Assembly: GCF_003121485.1 (NCBI RefSeq)
Contig: NZ_QAVX01000016.1
Span: 1-64,000, forward strand
Direction: 5' to 3'
DNA: 64,000 nt
Source of the DNA: Dyella sp. C11
Lineage (GTDB): Bacteria > Pseudomonadota > Gammaproteobacteria > Xanthomonadales > Rhodanobacteraceae
The notes beneath the pieces are model-generated. The model was not told the origin of the DNA and did not search any database. It saw nothing but the letters and a program-made list of their open reading frames with translations. The position numbers were made by a program, and so were the translations under genes. Positions 51,413 to 59,764 of the stretch are shown here, in pieces. The stretch's first letter is position 1, and every line of letters begins with the position of its first letter.

Positions 51413-52618
51413 CTACTCGATACGCGCTATGGAAATCGATGAGCCATCGCCGGTCGCAAGCCACTTACCATCAGGACTGACGGCAATACTCTCGTGGCCG
51501 CCCTTAAACCAAAATGCCGGCTTGCCTGTATTTGCATCCAGGACCAGATTCCGGGCCTCATTGGAACCAGGCCTGGCTGACCCCTTCAGATAAATATATG
51601 CGCCATCGGGGCTGATCGACGCGTTCCGTTGATCGAGCTCGCCGGGGTATTTGTGAGTGACCAGCTCATCGATCGACGCATAGGTGAGAACGTCCATGGT
51701 CTTGGTACTAATAATGTGACCAAAGCCCGCAAGAACCCTGCCACCCTGATGATCTGGCAAGAGAAACGGAAAGCTGACCAACTGGTCTTCGTACCACGTG
51801 CGCGACACACCGTTGCGCTCAACGACATGGGGAAGCGAGGGTGCGAGCATCACGGTTGTTGGCGGGCGCTGCCCCGTGAGATCGATCAAGCGCGCCACCG
51901 CATCATTCTCCTTGAAGCCGAGCTTCGCAGACTGGGCAGTGGCCTCCGCACCTGCTTCATTTCGGCGCACAGAGCCAAGCACCAGCACCTGGCTGTCGCC
52001 TACCCACGAAAGCGCCCTGATGTACAGGTCTTTCTCGTCTACCTCCTGGTAGCTCCAGTCGTCAACGTTGTAGATTCGGAATACCGAGCTGCGCGCGATG
52101 GGGGCATTTTCTGCCAGCACCTTACTCCCGTCGCTATTGAAGTGCAGTGCGTAGGCAGAAACAGATGCGGGCGCCTCCTTGGCGAGCGCTCCCGTCATCG
52201 GGTTCCAGAATTGAATGGGATAGGTCCGGCCGCTATTGCCGAACGTAAGATACTTACCGTCCGGGGTCCAGGTCAGCTCAACGCCTGGATAATCACTGAA
52301 GCTGCGGCTTATCGCGATGTGCGATCGCATTCGGTCTTCTTGCACGTCCCAAACGACCACTGCGTTCGAACCGTCGGCAAGCTTTTCGACAATGCCTAGA
52401 TATCGACCATCGGGGCTGAAACTCAGACCCATAACGTAAGGCCTCTGCCCCTCACCCGGTAGATCGATGGTTCTAGCTGCCTTAAGCGGAGGCGGCGCCG
52501 GCGACATCGATGATTCAACCGGGGCGCTAGCGCCCGCCAACGCCGTTTTTGTGCCAGATACAACAAGTGCCCCAAGAATGCCCAAGGCAAAGATGGCGTG
52601 GCGTGTCGCCAGATTCAT
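51413..52618 (-). CDS. Exported WD40/TolB-like beta-propeller protein
   Basis: 401 residues, signal peptide (AIFALGILGALVVSGTKTALA) and beta-propeller blades with the pattern 'F-S-P-D-G-R-Y-L-x-I-V' (MGLSFSPDGRYLGIV, LTWTPDGKYLTFGNSG, ISPDGAYIYLKG, IAVSPDGKWLATGD). Probably periplasmic; no ligand can be inferred. ATG 52618. Not obviously linked to the flanking genes. Confidence 0.8.
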   Translation of the reverse strand: MNLATRHAIFALGILGALVVSGTKTALAGASAPVESSMSPAPPPLKAARTIDLPGEGQRPYVMGLSFSPDGRYLGIVEKLADGSNAVVVWDVQEDRMRSHIAISRSFSDYPGVELTWTPDGKYLTFGNSGRTYPIQFWNPMTGALAKEAPASVSAYALHFNSDGSKVLAENAPIARSSVFRIYNVDDWSYQEVDEKDLYIRALSWVGDSQVLVLGSVRRNEAGAEATAQSAKLGFKENDAVARLIDLTGQRPPTTVMLAPSLPHVVERNGVSRTWYEDQLVSFPFLLPDHQGGRVLAGFGHIISTKTMDVLTYASIDELVTHKYPGELDQRNASISPDGAYIYLKGSARPGSNEARNLVLDANTGKPAFWFKGGHESIAVSPDGKWLATGDGSSISIARIE

Positions 52619-52648
52619 GGATCAATTCCTCTTGATGTCAAATCCGAG

Positions 52649-52677
52649 ATGCCTGCTTCGGGTCGAGAGCGGACAAC
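52649..52677. repeat. Degenerate intergenic repeat
   Basis: GATGCCTGCTTCGGGTCGAG then AGCGGACAAC, a copy of the GATGTCTG family. Lies just upstream of the propeller gene. Confidence 0.45.
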
Positions 52678-52711
52678 CATGCCGTTTGGAAAATCGTCCT
52701 AGGTCCCTGGA

Positions 52712-53209
52712 TCACAGATCCCCTCGGGGATGCGGCGGTGGTTGTGGCCCAACCGTGAATACCTGGTGCGATAGGTCTTCCCCCGAAGCGTGGACGGTGT
52801 CGCAAGCCCACCAGTAGGGTTGCGGATATCGCTTCAAGGCTCGACTCAAGTGCTCACTGTCATCTGACCCGTTGGGCAGTACGTCGAACTTCTGCGTGCT
52901 ACCCGGGGGTAACGGCGGATTGAGACGGATGGTCAACGGGATGGCGAGTGCTGGCTGGCCATCGGTGCGCACGTTGTCAGTCCGGCAACTGACGCGAACC
53001 GTGAGCCAGCTGTGTCGGCTTCGATTTGCAACTTCACCCATGATGTGGGGCGTGTCCTGCTTATCGAGGTATGGCGTGGCATGAACATATACCGACCCTT
53101 CGTCCAGAAGTGGAGGCGTGTTCAATTCACCCGCGAAGACAGGGCTTGCTACGGGGAACAGCACAAGCGCAGACATCTGAAGCCATCCTCGACGCATTCG
53201 ACGTGTCAT
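52712..53209 (-). CDS. Exported hypothetical protein (165 aa)
   Basis: Signal peptide (RRGWLQMSALVLFPVASPVFAGE) from ATG 53209, then a beta-rich domain (GSVYVHATPYLDKQDTPHIM, SWLTVRVSCRTDNVRTDGQP, PLTIRLNPPLPPGSTQKFDV) with the look of a FxLYD- or Ig-like fold, and two cysteines. Frames reaching further upstream read into a repeat and are not coding. Function unknown. Confidence 0.65.
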   Translation of the reverse strand: MTRRMRRGWLQMSALVLFPVASPVFAGELNTPPLLDEGSVYVHATPYLDKQDTPHIMGEVANRSRHSWLTVRVSCRTDNVRTDGQPALAIPLTIRLNPPLPPGSTQKFDVLPNGSDDSEHLSRALKRYPQPYWWACDTVHASGEDLSHQVFTVGPQPPPHPRGDL

Positions 53210-53246
53210 GTTGGGTAGCCCTGTCCTGCAGGTTTGATGTTCGCCT

Positions 53247-53310
53247 CGGCAAACGGGACGGAGGTAGACAATTCGCACAATGGCGGCGGGACTTAACTAC
53301 CTCCGCCCTT
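53247..53310. repeat. Intergenic repeat with inverted arms
   Basis: CGGCAAACGGGACGGAGGTA (53247-53266) matches the element at 49753-49773. CGGAGGTAG (53259-53267) is repeated in inverted form CTACCTCCG (53299-53307), giving a nine-base stem with a loop of about 30 bases. Confidence 0.55.
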
Positions 53311-53332
53311 TCTGGCCGTATCGTTATTGCCA

Positions 53333-54457
53333 TCACCACGCCCCCGCTACCCGAATACTCGTGACGCAGTAGCGATCGCCGAGTTTGTTCGCGAGAAAGT
53401 CGAGGTTTGAGTCCTTGCCGTCGAGCTTGAATGCCTGGGAATACGCTTGACCCAGCAGTGCCTTCTTCTCCGCGGCAGGTGTCCACCCGGCATCGAGCAA
53501 TCCGGTTTCGACCATGCTTGCCGACAAGCAGCCCGGCTGACCTGCATCGTCGACAAAACTGAAGCTGGGAATGGAGATGGTCAGCGCAGAGCTTTGCCCG
53601 TTCGGAACCACGCCGGGTTGCACGCTCTGATACCCAGGGCCGGTTACGTCATAAAACAATCCGAAGTACCAGCCGTCGCGCGCCCTGAGTTCGCGTCGTG
53701 CGGTGCTCTTGTAGCCCATGGCGATGGGTGTGAATGTCACATGCAGTGACTGCTGCAGTTCTTCCGGTCCGATGTAGCCGTTGTGCAGGCGAATCATTGC
53801 CATGAATGTCTGCCAGAACTCCGCGGCCGTGAATGGAGGGCGCGCAGGTAGTCGATTGGATATCTCGGCAGGAATCAGGGTCGCCACGGTCGGTCCGGCA
53901 TCCCTGGAAAAATAGAAGATCGACAGCGAGACGCGCTTGGCGCAGTCATCTTTGCTGGCCGACTCGATCCGTAGTCTTGTGCCACGCCCGGCAGGCGAAT
54001 CGTAGGAGATCACGTCATAAGTGCTGGGGCTATCAGCTATCGGCATCACCATTTTCGCGAGGCTCAATCCCACTTCGGCCGGGAAATTGGCAGGTTTCAG
54101 GCAATATGACTTGTCCAGGGAAAGGGCGAGTTCTTCATGGGCCGCATGAACTCCGCCCTTGTCCGTTTCAACTCTAAAATCCATTCGAGTCAGGCCCCAA
54201 GGATTGGCGCCGATCCGGTAAGTCAGGCTCAGTCCTTCGGACTGGTATCCATAGGTGCTCGCCAGCTCTGGCTTGCTGATGGCGATGTTCAGTGCCTTGG
54301 CCAAATCCTCTGGGCGAGGCAACGCCGGCCTGCCTGCCCAGGCGCCGAGTGTCTTCTCCAGGTGGTTGGATGGCTCCCTGGCAACCCGATCACCGCGAGC
54401 ACCGATCATCATGGCCGCAACCATGACCATGCACAGCCTTGCTCCTTCGATATTCAT
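53333..54457 (-). CDS. Exported hypothetical protein (374 aa)
   Basis: Begins with a weak signal peptide (CMVMVAAMMIGARGD) and continues with a mixed alpha/beta domain (PEDLAKALNIAISKPEL, THE-type strand WGLTRMDFRVETDKGGV, TYDVISYDSPAGRGTRLRIE, SVSIFYF-like strand SLSIFYFSRDAG) and a C-terminal domain with Cys (GQPGCLSAS, DRYCVTSIRV). No family recognised. ATG 54457; downstream neighbours are probably separate. Confidence 0.65.
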   Translation of the reverse strand: MNIEGARLCMVMVAAMMIGARGDRVAREPSNHLEKTLGAWAGRPALPRPEDLAKALNIAISKPELASTYGYQSEGLSLTYRIGANPWGLTRMDFRVETDKGGVHAAHEELALSLDKSYCLKPANFPAEVGLSLAKMVMPIADSPSTYDVISYDSPAGRGTRLRIESASKDDCAKRVSLSIFYFSRDAGPTVATLIPAEISNRLPARPPFTAAEFWQTFMAMIRLHNGYIGPEELQQSLHVTFTPIAMGYKSTARRELRARDGWYFGLFYDVTGPGYQSVQPGVVPNGQSSALTISIPSFSFVDDAGQPGCLSASMVETGLLDAGWTPAAEKKALLGQAYSQAFKLDGKDSNLDFLANKLGDRYCVTSIRVAGAW

Positions 54458-54514
54458 CGCTGACTCCGCTTCATGCGCCGATGTGTTTTCCCGCCAGTGG
54501 TTTGCAGCGGACGG

Positions 54515-54757
54515 TCAGCCAGTGGAGCCTTGATTGCCGCCGTCCCGAAGACGCTTGATCTCTTGCTTCAGCTCGTGAATCGCGGCGGATTGCCGGTAGA
54601 GAACGAGGCTTACGAAGGCGAAGCACATTGGCAGATAGATGAGTGGCCCTGTCCATGCCCCTATGCCGGTCCCCGAGTTGTAAAGGACGGCGATGGCTAC
54701 AGAAAAAGCGCACAGCCCAGTCGATGCCCAAATGCCGGCCACTTCTTGATGTGTCAT
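54515..54757 (-). CDS. Small two-helix membrane protein (80 aa)
   Basis: Start ATG 54757 with GGAGCAGAG upstream. Two hydrophobic helices (about 7-25 and 37-55), then a coiled-coil-like tail (SAAIHELKQEIKRLRDGG). Not recognised. Ends before the next minus-strand gene with a 57-bp gap. Confidence 0.6.
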   Translation of the reverse strand: MTHQEVAGIWASTGLCAFSVAIAVLYNSGTGIGAWTGPLIYLPMCFAFVSLVLYRQSAAIHELKQEIKRLRDGGNQGSTG

Positions 54758-54907
54758 TGCTCTGCTCCGAGTGACGTAAACCGGGTTCTGAAGTGTCGCG
54801 CTGGCCAGCGTTTGGGGCAGCTCAGCTGCGAACGACGGCTGCGATGGGTGCAGCCAGGGCTTTAAGCCTTCGCATCCGTTCTTCCCTTCCGCGCAAGCTT
54901 TCGCTGA

Positions 54908-55213
54908 TCAGCCGCCAGTCTGGCCCGAGCGCATGGGCGCGGGAGCCGCTACGGCGGGTGCATGGTTGGTGTTGTCGGTTCCGGCCGTGGCTGGCGCACG
55001 GGTATAGATGATGGCCTTGTCGCCTTCGCAGTGGCCGACCACGGTGCCGTTGCTCTTGTCGGCTTGATCGGTGGGTACGACATCCAGGCTGTAGTTGCTT
55101 ACGCCGTTCGCCTTGATCTTGGCGTCGATGTCGGACTTCACGGTGTCGCACGAAGCGTGGGCGAACAGCGGCAACGTCAATGCGAACGCGATGATGGACA
55201 GACGAATCTTCAT
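54908..55213 (-). CDS. DUF1161 family periplasmic protein
   Basis: 101 residues: signal peptide (IIAFALTLPLFAHAS), then the DUF1161 pattern CDTVKSDIDAKIKANGVSNY-SLDVVPT... with the second Cys in GHCEGDKAIIY. A short low-complexity C-terminus (Ala/Pro) follows. Family function unknown. ATG 55213, 63 bp after the AIM24-like gene in the same direction. Confidence 0.85.
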   Translation of the reverse strand: MKIRLSIIAFALTLPLFAHASCDTVKSDIDAKIKANGVSNYSLDVVPTDQADKSNGTVVGHCEGDKAIIYTRAPATAGTDNTNHAPAVAAPAPMRSGQTGG

Positions 55214-55236
55214 GGCTTCCCCTTGTGGACTTGTTT

Positions 55237-55271
55237 CGATGGTTGATATCCGTGGCGGATATCAACCATCG
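55237..55271. repeat. 16-bp perfect hairpin between AIM24-like and DUF1161 genes
   Basis: CGATGGTTGATATCCG (55237-55252) and CGGATATCAACCATCG (55256-55271) are exact reverse complements around TGG. No T-tract follows on the minus strand, so it is more likely a processing, pausing or protein-binding site than an intrinsic terminator. Confidence 0.75.
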
Positions 55272-55276
55272 GCTCG

Positions 55277-56050
55277 TCAATTGTCGTCGCCGCTCAACAG
55301 CGAGCCCACGATGCCGCCAAGCAGGCCGCCACCGACCACGGCGCGTCCACCACCGCCGCCTTCATTGCTGGGCAGGTATTCGGCCACCTGATGGGCAAGG
55401 CGGGAGATGGGGAGCGTTTGCAGCCACACGGTGCCGGGGCCGGTGAGTGCGGCGAGGAAGATGCCGTCGCCGCCGAAGATGGCGTGCTTGATGCCGGGCA
55501 CGGTGGTGATCTGGAAGTTGACCGAGGCCTGGAAGGCACCGACATGCCCGGGATGCACGCGCAGGGTTTCGCCGGGGGCGAGGTCCTTGCGAATGAGTTC
55601 GCCGGAGAGTTCAAGCCAGGCCGTGCCGGAGCCGCCGACGCGTTGCAGCAGGAAACCGTCGCCGCCGAAAATGCCGGCGCCCAGCGATTGCTGGAAGCCC
55701 ACGCCAATGGTGACCTGTGGCGTGGCGCAGAGGAAACCATGGCGATGCACCAGGTATTCGTTACCCGGGCTCACTGACACCGGCACGATATGGCCCGGCA
55801 CCTTCGTGGCAAACGCGACTTCGCCCGTGGCTTGCACGGCGCGGTATTCGGTCATGAAGAAACTGCCGCCGCCGACCACGCGCTTGAACATGCCGAGCAG
55901 GCCGCCGCCACCGCCCATCTGCGTGTGCGTCGTCATCTGGATCGACGAGGTCATCCAGGAAAGCTCGCCGCTCTCGGCGAAGATGCTTTCGTTCGGATCG
56001 AGCCGGACTTCAAGTACGGGCATCACGGTGCCCTGTATGCGCGTCTGCAT
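55277..56050 (-). CDS. AIM24/TIGR00266 family protein
   Basis: 257 residues from ATG 56050 (GGAGA upstream). Beta-helix-like AIM24 domain: ESIFAESGELSWMTSSIQ, GGGGGLLGMFKRVVGGGSFF, PGHIVPVSVSPGNEYLVHRH, GIFGGDGFLLQRVGGSGTAW and GTVWLQTLPISRLAHQVAEY. The C-terminus is Gly-rich (GGGGGRAVVGGGLLGGIVGS). The family is widespread and of unknown function. Separated from the next gene by the 16-bp hairpin. Confidence 0.88.
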   Translation of the reverse strand: MQTRIQGTVMPVLEVRLDPNESIFAESGELSWMTSSIQMTTHTQMGGGGGLLGMFKRVVGGGSFFMTEYRAVQATGEVAFATKVPGHIVPVSVSPGNEYLVHRHGFLCATPQVTIGVGFQQSLGAGIFGGDGFLLQRVGGSGTAWLELSGELIRKDLAPGETLRVHPGHVGAFQASVNFQITTVPGIKHAIFGGDGIFLAALTGPGTVWLQTLPISRLAHQVAEYLPSNEGGGGGRAVVGGGLLGGIVGSLLSGDDN

Positions 56051-56129
56051 GGTGTTCTCTCCTGAAGAGGAAGGGTGTCCAAAATCCATCGATGCGAGGC
56101 CATCGAATCAAAAGAACCGATCGCGTCGA

Positions 56130-58484
56130 TCACGTGTTGGGGGAGTCGAACGACATCTTTTTTCCACGCAGCCTCCGCAGCGATGCGAACACCAGCACGG
56201 TGGCGAGTAGCGCAAAAGCAAACGCACTCGCCAACCACGGGTGCACATGGAGCCTTGGCACGAGCTTCTGCCACTGTTTGATCCAGGAAGGCCGCGCTGC
56301 TGCGTCGAAATCCGGGTCTGGGCATTGGTGACCGAAATGACTCGCCCACGACACATGGGCGCCGTGCTTCACGTAGAGCATCCATGCATCGCGCAAGCCG
56401 GTGACGGGATCGCGATTGTCGACGACGGGAGCCTGGTACATCCAGTGCGCCGCGTGACAAAGAACGGCCGCATAAGCCTGTGAGCGCGGTGGCAACAGCT
56501 GCGCCGCCTTGTACGCGTCGTCAAAGGCGACGAACCAACGTAGGTTGTCCTGGTCCGGCGTGACGTAATTGTTCCTCAATCGGTCACGTTCGCTGGCGGA
56601 GACGCCATGGAAGATCGGTGCAGCCTTATCTTTGTAGAGAGGCGCGTCGTGATCCAGAATGACCCCGTGTTCCACACGGGTTAGCAGGGCGAGCTGATAC
56701 CACGCAGCCGCTTTTTCAATGGCCGACGTTGCATTTGCCGTTTGGTCCGACGCCGTGGCGTACGCCTGAATAAAATCGTGCTGGCTCTTGAGGCTTTGAC
56801 TCAACCCGGTATCGAAGGAAGGATCGTTGACGGTTGTAGCAACGTTGCCTTCGATGTCGGCATACGACAGTGCCTCCTGATAGCGGTTCGCCCTGACCAA
56901 TCGTTTGGCCAATGCCGAATGCAGCAGTGCACTGTCATAGTCCAGTACTCGGCCTGTATGCATCGAAGGGTCGGGCGGCAGGGCGGCAACGATGTCTTGC
57001 AGCTCCTTGAGGGACAGTACACGTTCGGCCAGATACAACAGCAGATCGGGAGCGGGGAATCCCATGTATGTCCTGTCGCAAGCAAGCTGATCGCGCATGG
57101 CAGGTACAAATTCACCACGAACCCGTTCGAGCTGCGCCAGTTCTGCACACGCCGCGGACTCGTTGAATGGCGAGAGGCCATTGGGGTCTGGCGTCGCGGG
57201 TGACATGGCCAGCGCTTTCTTGTAATTCGCCTCGGCGTCGGACAGCTTACCCTCGGCCAGCAGCATCTTGGCCTTCAGCCACCATGCGAGCGCGGTGCTT
57301 TGCCCATCGACAAGTGCATGGGCGAACTCGAAGTCACCGGTGCGATAGGCGATGGAGGCGAGACGATCAGGCCAGGCGATCTTTTCCTTTGGCCATTGCT
57401 TCGCTGTTCGCACGATGAGATCCATCGTGCCGTTGTCCACGTTGAGATACGGATGTCCACCCGGCGAATAAACGTACTCACGCACCCGCCCGTCGTCATT
57501 GATTTCGAGCGCATAGGCGAGCAGCAGGCGCTGTCCCTGCGGAATATCCTCGACCTTGGCCATCCCCTGCGGATCGAGATAGAGCGACTGGGCCACCCAC
57601 TTGAGCGATTCGACTCCCTCTATCGACCCACGCGCTGCCTGCTCTGCGTAAAGACCGATGGTTGAAGCCAGATCGCCTGCCGCGCGCCGCAACCGCGCCT
57701 GATCACCAAAGCTCGCCACGGCGAGTCCCTGCGGGTCGGGCATGCCGGCGCGCGCCAGCGTGCGTGTCAGCACGAACGCCTTTTCTGCGGCGGCCGCGTC
57801 GCCGGGGCCGCCACGCAAGGCATGGCTACGACCCAACATGTAAGCGGCGGCGACAACCCGGGACGATTTTACGGCATCCGGCAGATCGAGCACTGCCTGA
57901 AAACGTGGCAACGCCTTGTCCAGCGCCGCCAATTGCTCCGTGTCCATAGGCCCGGGCGGTAAGGGCTTCGGCCACTCCAGGTCGGCTTGTCGCACGATGG
58001 TCGCGGGGTGTGCCGCATGAAAGTCGATGGCTGCGGCCGTATAGAGGCGAATGGCCTCGGGCAGGTGCTTGCCGATGGCATAGGCCGCATCACCATTCGG
58101 CGCAGACTGCATCGCCTTGAATTCGGCGGCGACCTGATCGGGCACGGCGGTCAGCACGGCCTGCTTTTGGCGGCGTTCGGCCCGTTGCCCGTCCAGCTCG
58201 CTCTCATCATCGAAGGATGCAGCCGAAGCGAGGCGGATATCGGACATGCCGCGAAACAGCGTGTCGTCGTCCACTTCATCGACGGTCAGCTGATCGTGAC
58301 GCGCGGGAAGAAGATGGACCGCCTCGAACACGAAGCCGTTGTATGGCGGATAGGCGAGAAAACCTTGGGGTGTCGTCGGATCATCGGCAGCCTGGGCTAT
58401 GCCGGCCCAACCCATCGACAATGCGATGAGGGCTATCCACCGGCGCAGGTTGACCCGCCCTGAAACGAAGACATCCTGCCTCAC
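56130..58484 (-). CDS. Large exported TPR-like protein with C-terminal membrane anchor
   Basis: 784 residues from a GTG at 58484 (AAGGGGA upstream). Signal peptide (IALIALSMGWAGIAQA), a large mostly helical body that looks like TPR/Sel1-type repeats (e.g. WWLKAKMLLAEGKLSDAEAN, YKKALAMSPATPDPNGLSPF), and a final transmembrane helix (ASAFAFALLATVLVFASLRR) with a basic tail. So a periplasmic scaffold fixed to the inner membrane. No known family recognised. Lies 10 bp after the LprI-like gene, likely an operon. Confidence 0.7.
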   Translation of the reverse strand: MRQDVFVSGRVNLRRWIALIALSMGWAGIAQAADDPTTPQGFLAYPPYNGFVFEAVHLLPARHDQLTVDEVDDDTLFRGMSDIRLASAASFDDESELDGQRAERRQKQAVLTAVPDQVAAEFKAMQSAPNGDAAYAIGKHLPEAIRLYTAAAIDFHAAHPATIVRQADLEWPKPLPPGPMDTEQLAALDKALPRFQAVLDLPDAVKSSRVVAAAYMLGRSHALRGGPGDAAAAEKAFVLTRTLARAGMPDPQGLAVASFGDQARLRRAAGDLASTIGLYAEQAARGSIEGVESLKWVAQSLYLDPQGMAKVEDIPQGQRLLLAYALEINDDGRVREYVYSPGGHPYLNVDNGTMDLIVRTAKQWPKEKIAWPDRLASIAYRTGDFEFAHALVDGQSTALAWWLKAKMLLAEGKLSDAEANYKKALAMSPATPDPNGLSPFNESAACAELAQLERVRGEFVPAMRDQLACDRTYMGFPAPDLLLYLAERVLSLKELQDIVAALPPDPSMHTGRVLDYDSALLHSALAKRLVRANRYQEALSYADIEGNVATTVNDPSFDTGLSQSLKSQHDFIQAYATASDQTANATSAIEKAAAWYQLALLTRVEHGVILDHDAPLYKDKAAPIFHGVSASERDRLRNNYVTPDQDNLRWFVAFDDAYKAAQLLPPRSQAYAAVLCHAAHWMYQAPVVDNRDPVTGLRDAWMLYVKHGAHVSWASHFGHQCPDPDFDAAARPSWIKQWQKLVPRLHVHPWLASAFAFALLATVLVFASLRRLRGKKMSFDSPNT

Positions 58485-58494
58485 GGTGTTCCCC

Positions 58495-59601
58495 TTACCA
58501 TGGCGACGAGTTCAAGATTCGTTTTCCTTTGAAACTGAGGACGGCCTGCAGGTCGTTCCACGGAATCGACACTGTGAACCCGCCGATGAATTCGTCGGCC
58601 GACAAGGCTGATTGATTGACGCGGATACGAAATGCATCGCTGCCGAAAACCCAGTTAGAAGGATCGATGGCGACGGCCCGCATGGCCTCCGCTGAGGGAT
58701 GCCAGTCTTCGTTATGGTCGCGCGCTTGCTTCTGAACCTCCTGTTCGAGTCGCTCGGTCAGCAATTGCGACCAGGCACCTCCGGAAGAAAAAAGGTCACC
58801 CGGCTCAAGTTCATGCACATCGCCGCCCATCATCACGATGTTGTATTGCGTCTGGGACATGAAGTGATCTTGCGGCAATCCGTTGAAAGAGCCGGATCCG
58901 CGCACAATGATGAGTGCTGCCCTTCCACCGTGACATGTGTCGTCGCGGTCCATCGACACGCTGATCATCAACGCGGTGGCCATCAGGACGTGGGGTTCCC
59001 GGTAGATGTCTCCTTTGCCGCCCGCACAAAGTGATGACTGGTCGAGTGCACCGATGCGCTTGGCGATAAGCGTGTTCCACGCTTCGGCATCGGCCCAGCT
59101 GACCCCCGCCATAGAAGATTTATGGTCGATCTGCGGTATCGACGACTCGGCCCAGTAGGGCAGACCCCCCGACGGGTTCGGGGTAGTCCCATAGGTGCTT
59201 CGGACGAAGAACGTGTAGCGCTGCGAACTCCGTTGATGGGCGAAAGGAGCCAGAAGTCTTTCATCTCGGCGGAGGAATTGTCGGCTCAGGCAACGCATGT
59301 CGCCTGGCTGGTCACCGTCCTGCGTAAATCCGCAGGCCGTTGCACGATAGGTCAGCCATGCACGCTGATCGGCCCGCAACATGGATTGCGCTGCTGGCGA
59401 AAGTACTTTCATCAATTCGCCGTAGTCTTCGTTGAGCTTGGCATCCGCCGCAGTCAGATGACCGTCCAGGCAGACGGCTTTATCGACCTTCGATGTGGCG
59501 TTAACGCAGTCCAGCGCGAACGCGGCCGAGCCATGCCCCACACACCAGAGCAAACCCACGGCAAGCAGATATACCTTCAGTCGTCCCTGTCCAGCTCCCA
59601 T
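58495..59601 (-). CDS. LprI-like (DUF1311) exported protein with a C-terminal domain
   Basis: 368 residues from ATG 59601 (AGGGGAAT upstream; a GTG three bases earlier is possible). Signal peptide (LLAVGLLWCVGHGSAAFA) and an LprI/DUF1311 domain (about 30-115: LDCVNATSKVDKAVCLDGHL, LNEDYGELMKVLSPAAQSML, QRAWLTYRATACGFTQDGDQ) known from lysozyme-inhibitor proteins, with paired Cys. The C-terminal half has a mixed alpha/beta domain (ESSIPQIDHKSS, EWGLLQEVQ-like helices) resembling DUF3298-type. Role is uncertain; inhibition of a lysozyme-type hydrolase is possible. Confidence 0.72.
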   Translation of the reverse strand: MGAGQGRLKVYLLAVGLLWCVGHGSAAFALDCVNATSKVDKAVCLDGHLTAADAKLNEDYGELMKVLSPAAQSMLRADQRAWLTYRATACGFTQDGDQPGDMRCLSRQFLRRDERLLAPFAHQRSSQRYTFFVRSTYGTTPNPSGGLPYWAESSIPQIDHKSSMAGVSWADAEAWNTLIAKRIGALDQSSLCAGGKGDIYREPHVLMATALMISVSMDRDDTCHGGRAALIIVRGSGSFNGLPQDHFMSQTQYNIVMMGGDVHELEPGDLFSSGGAWSQLLTERLEQEVQKQARDHNEDWHPSAEAMRAVAIDPSNWVFGSDAFRIRVNQSALSADEFIGGFTVSIPWNDLQAVLSFKGKRILNSSPW

Positions 59602-59764
59602 CACATTCCCCTGTGCGTCAACTATGGATTGTCTGAGTTCATTACACTCTGCTGGCCGGATAGGCTCGCCACCAAGACTGGCGAATACCGGCGGAAAACG
59701 TGGCCCCTACGGGCTGGCACGTGACAGGCCGATGGGGCCAGCTCTTGCGTCGATCAAGCCACGC

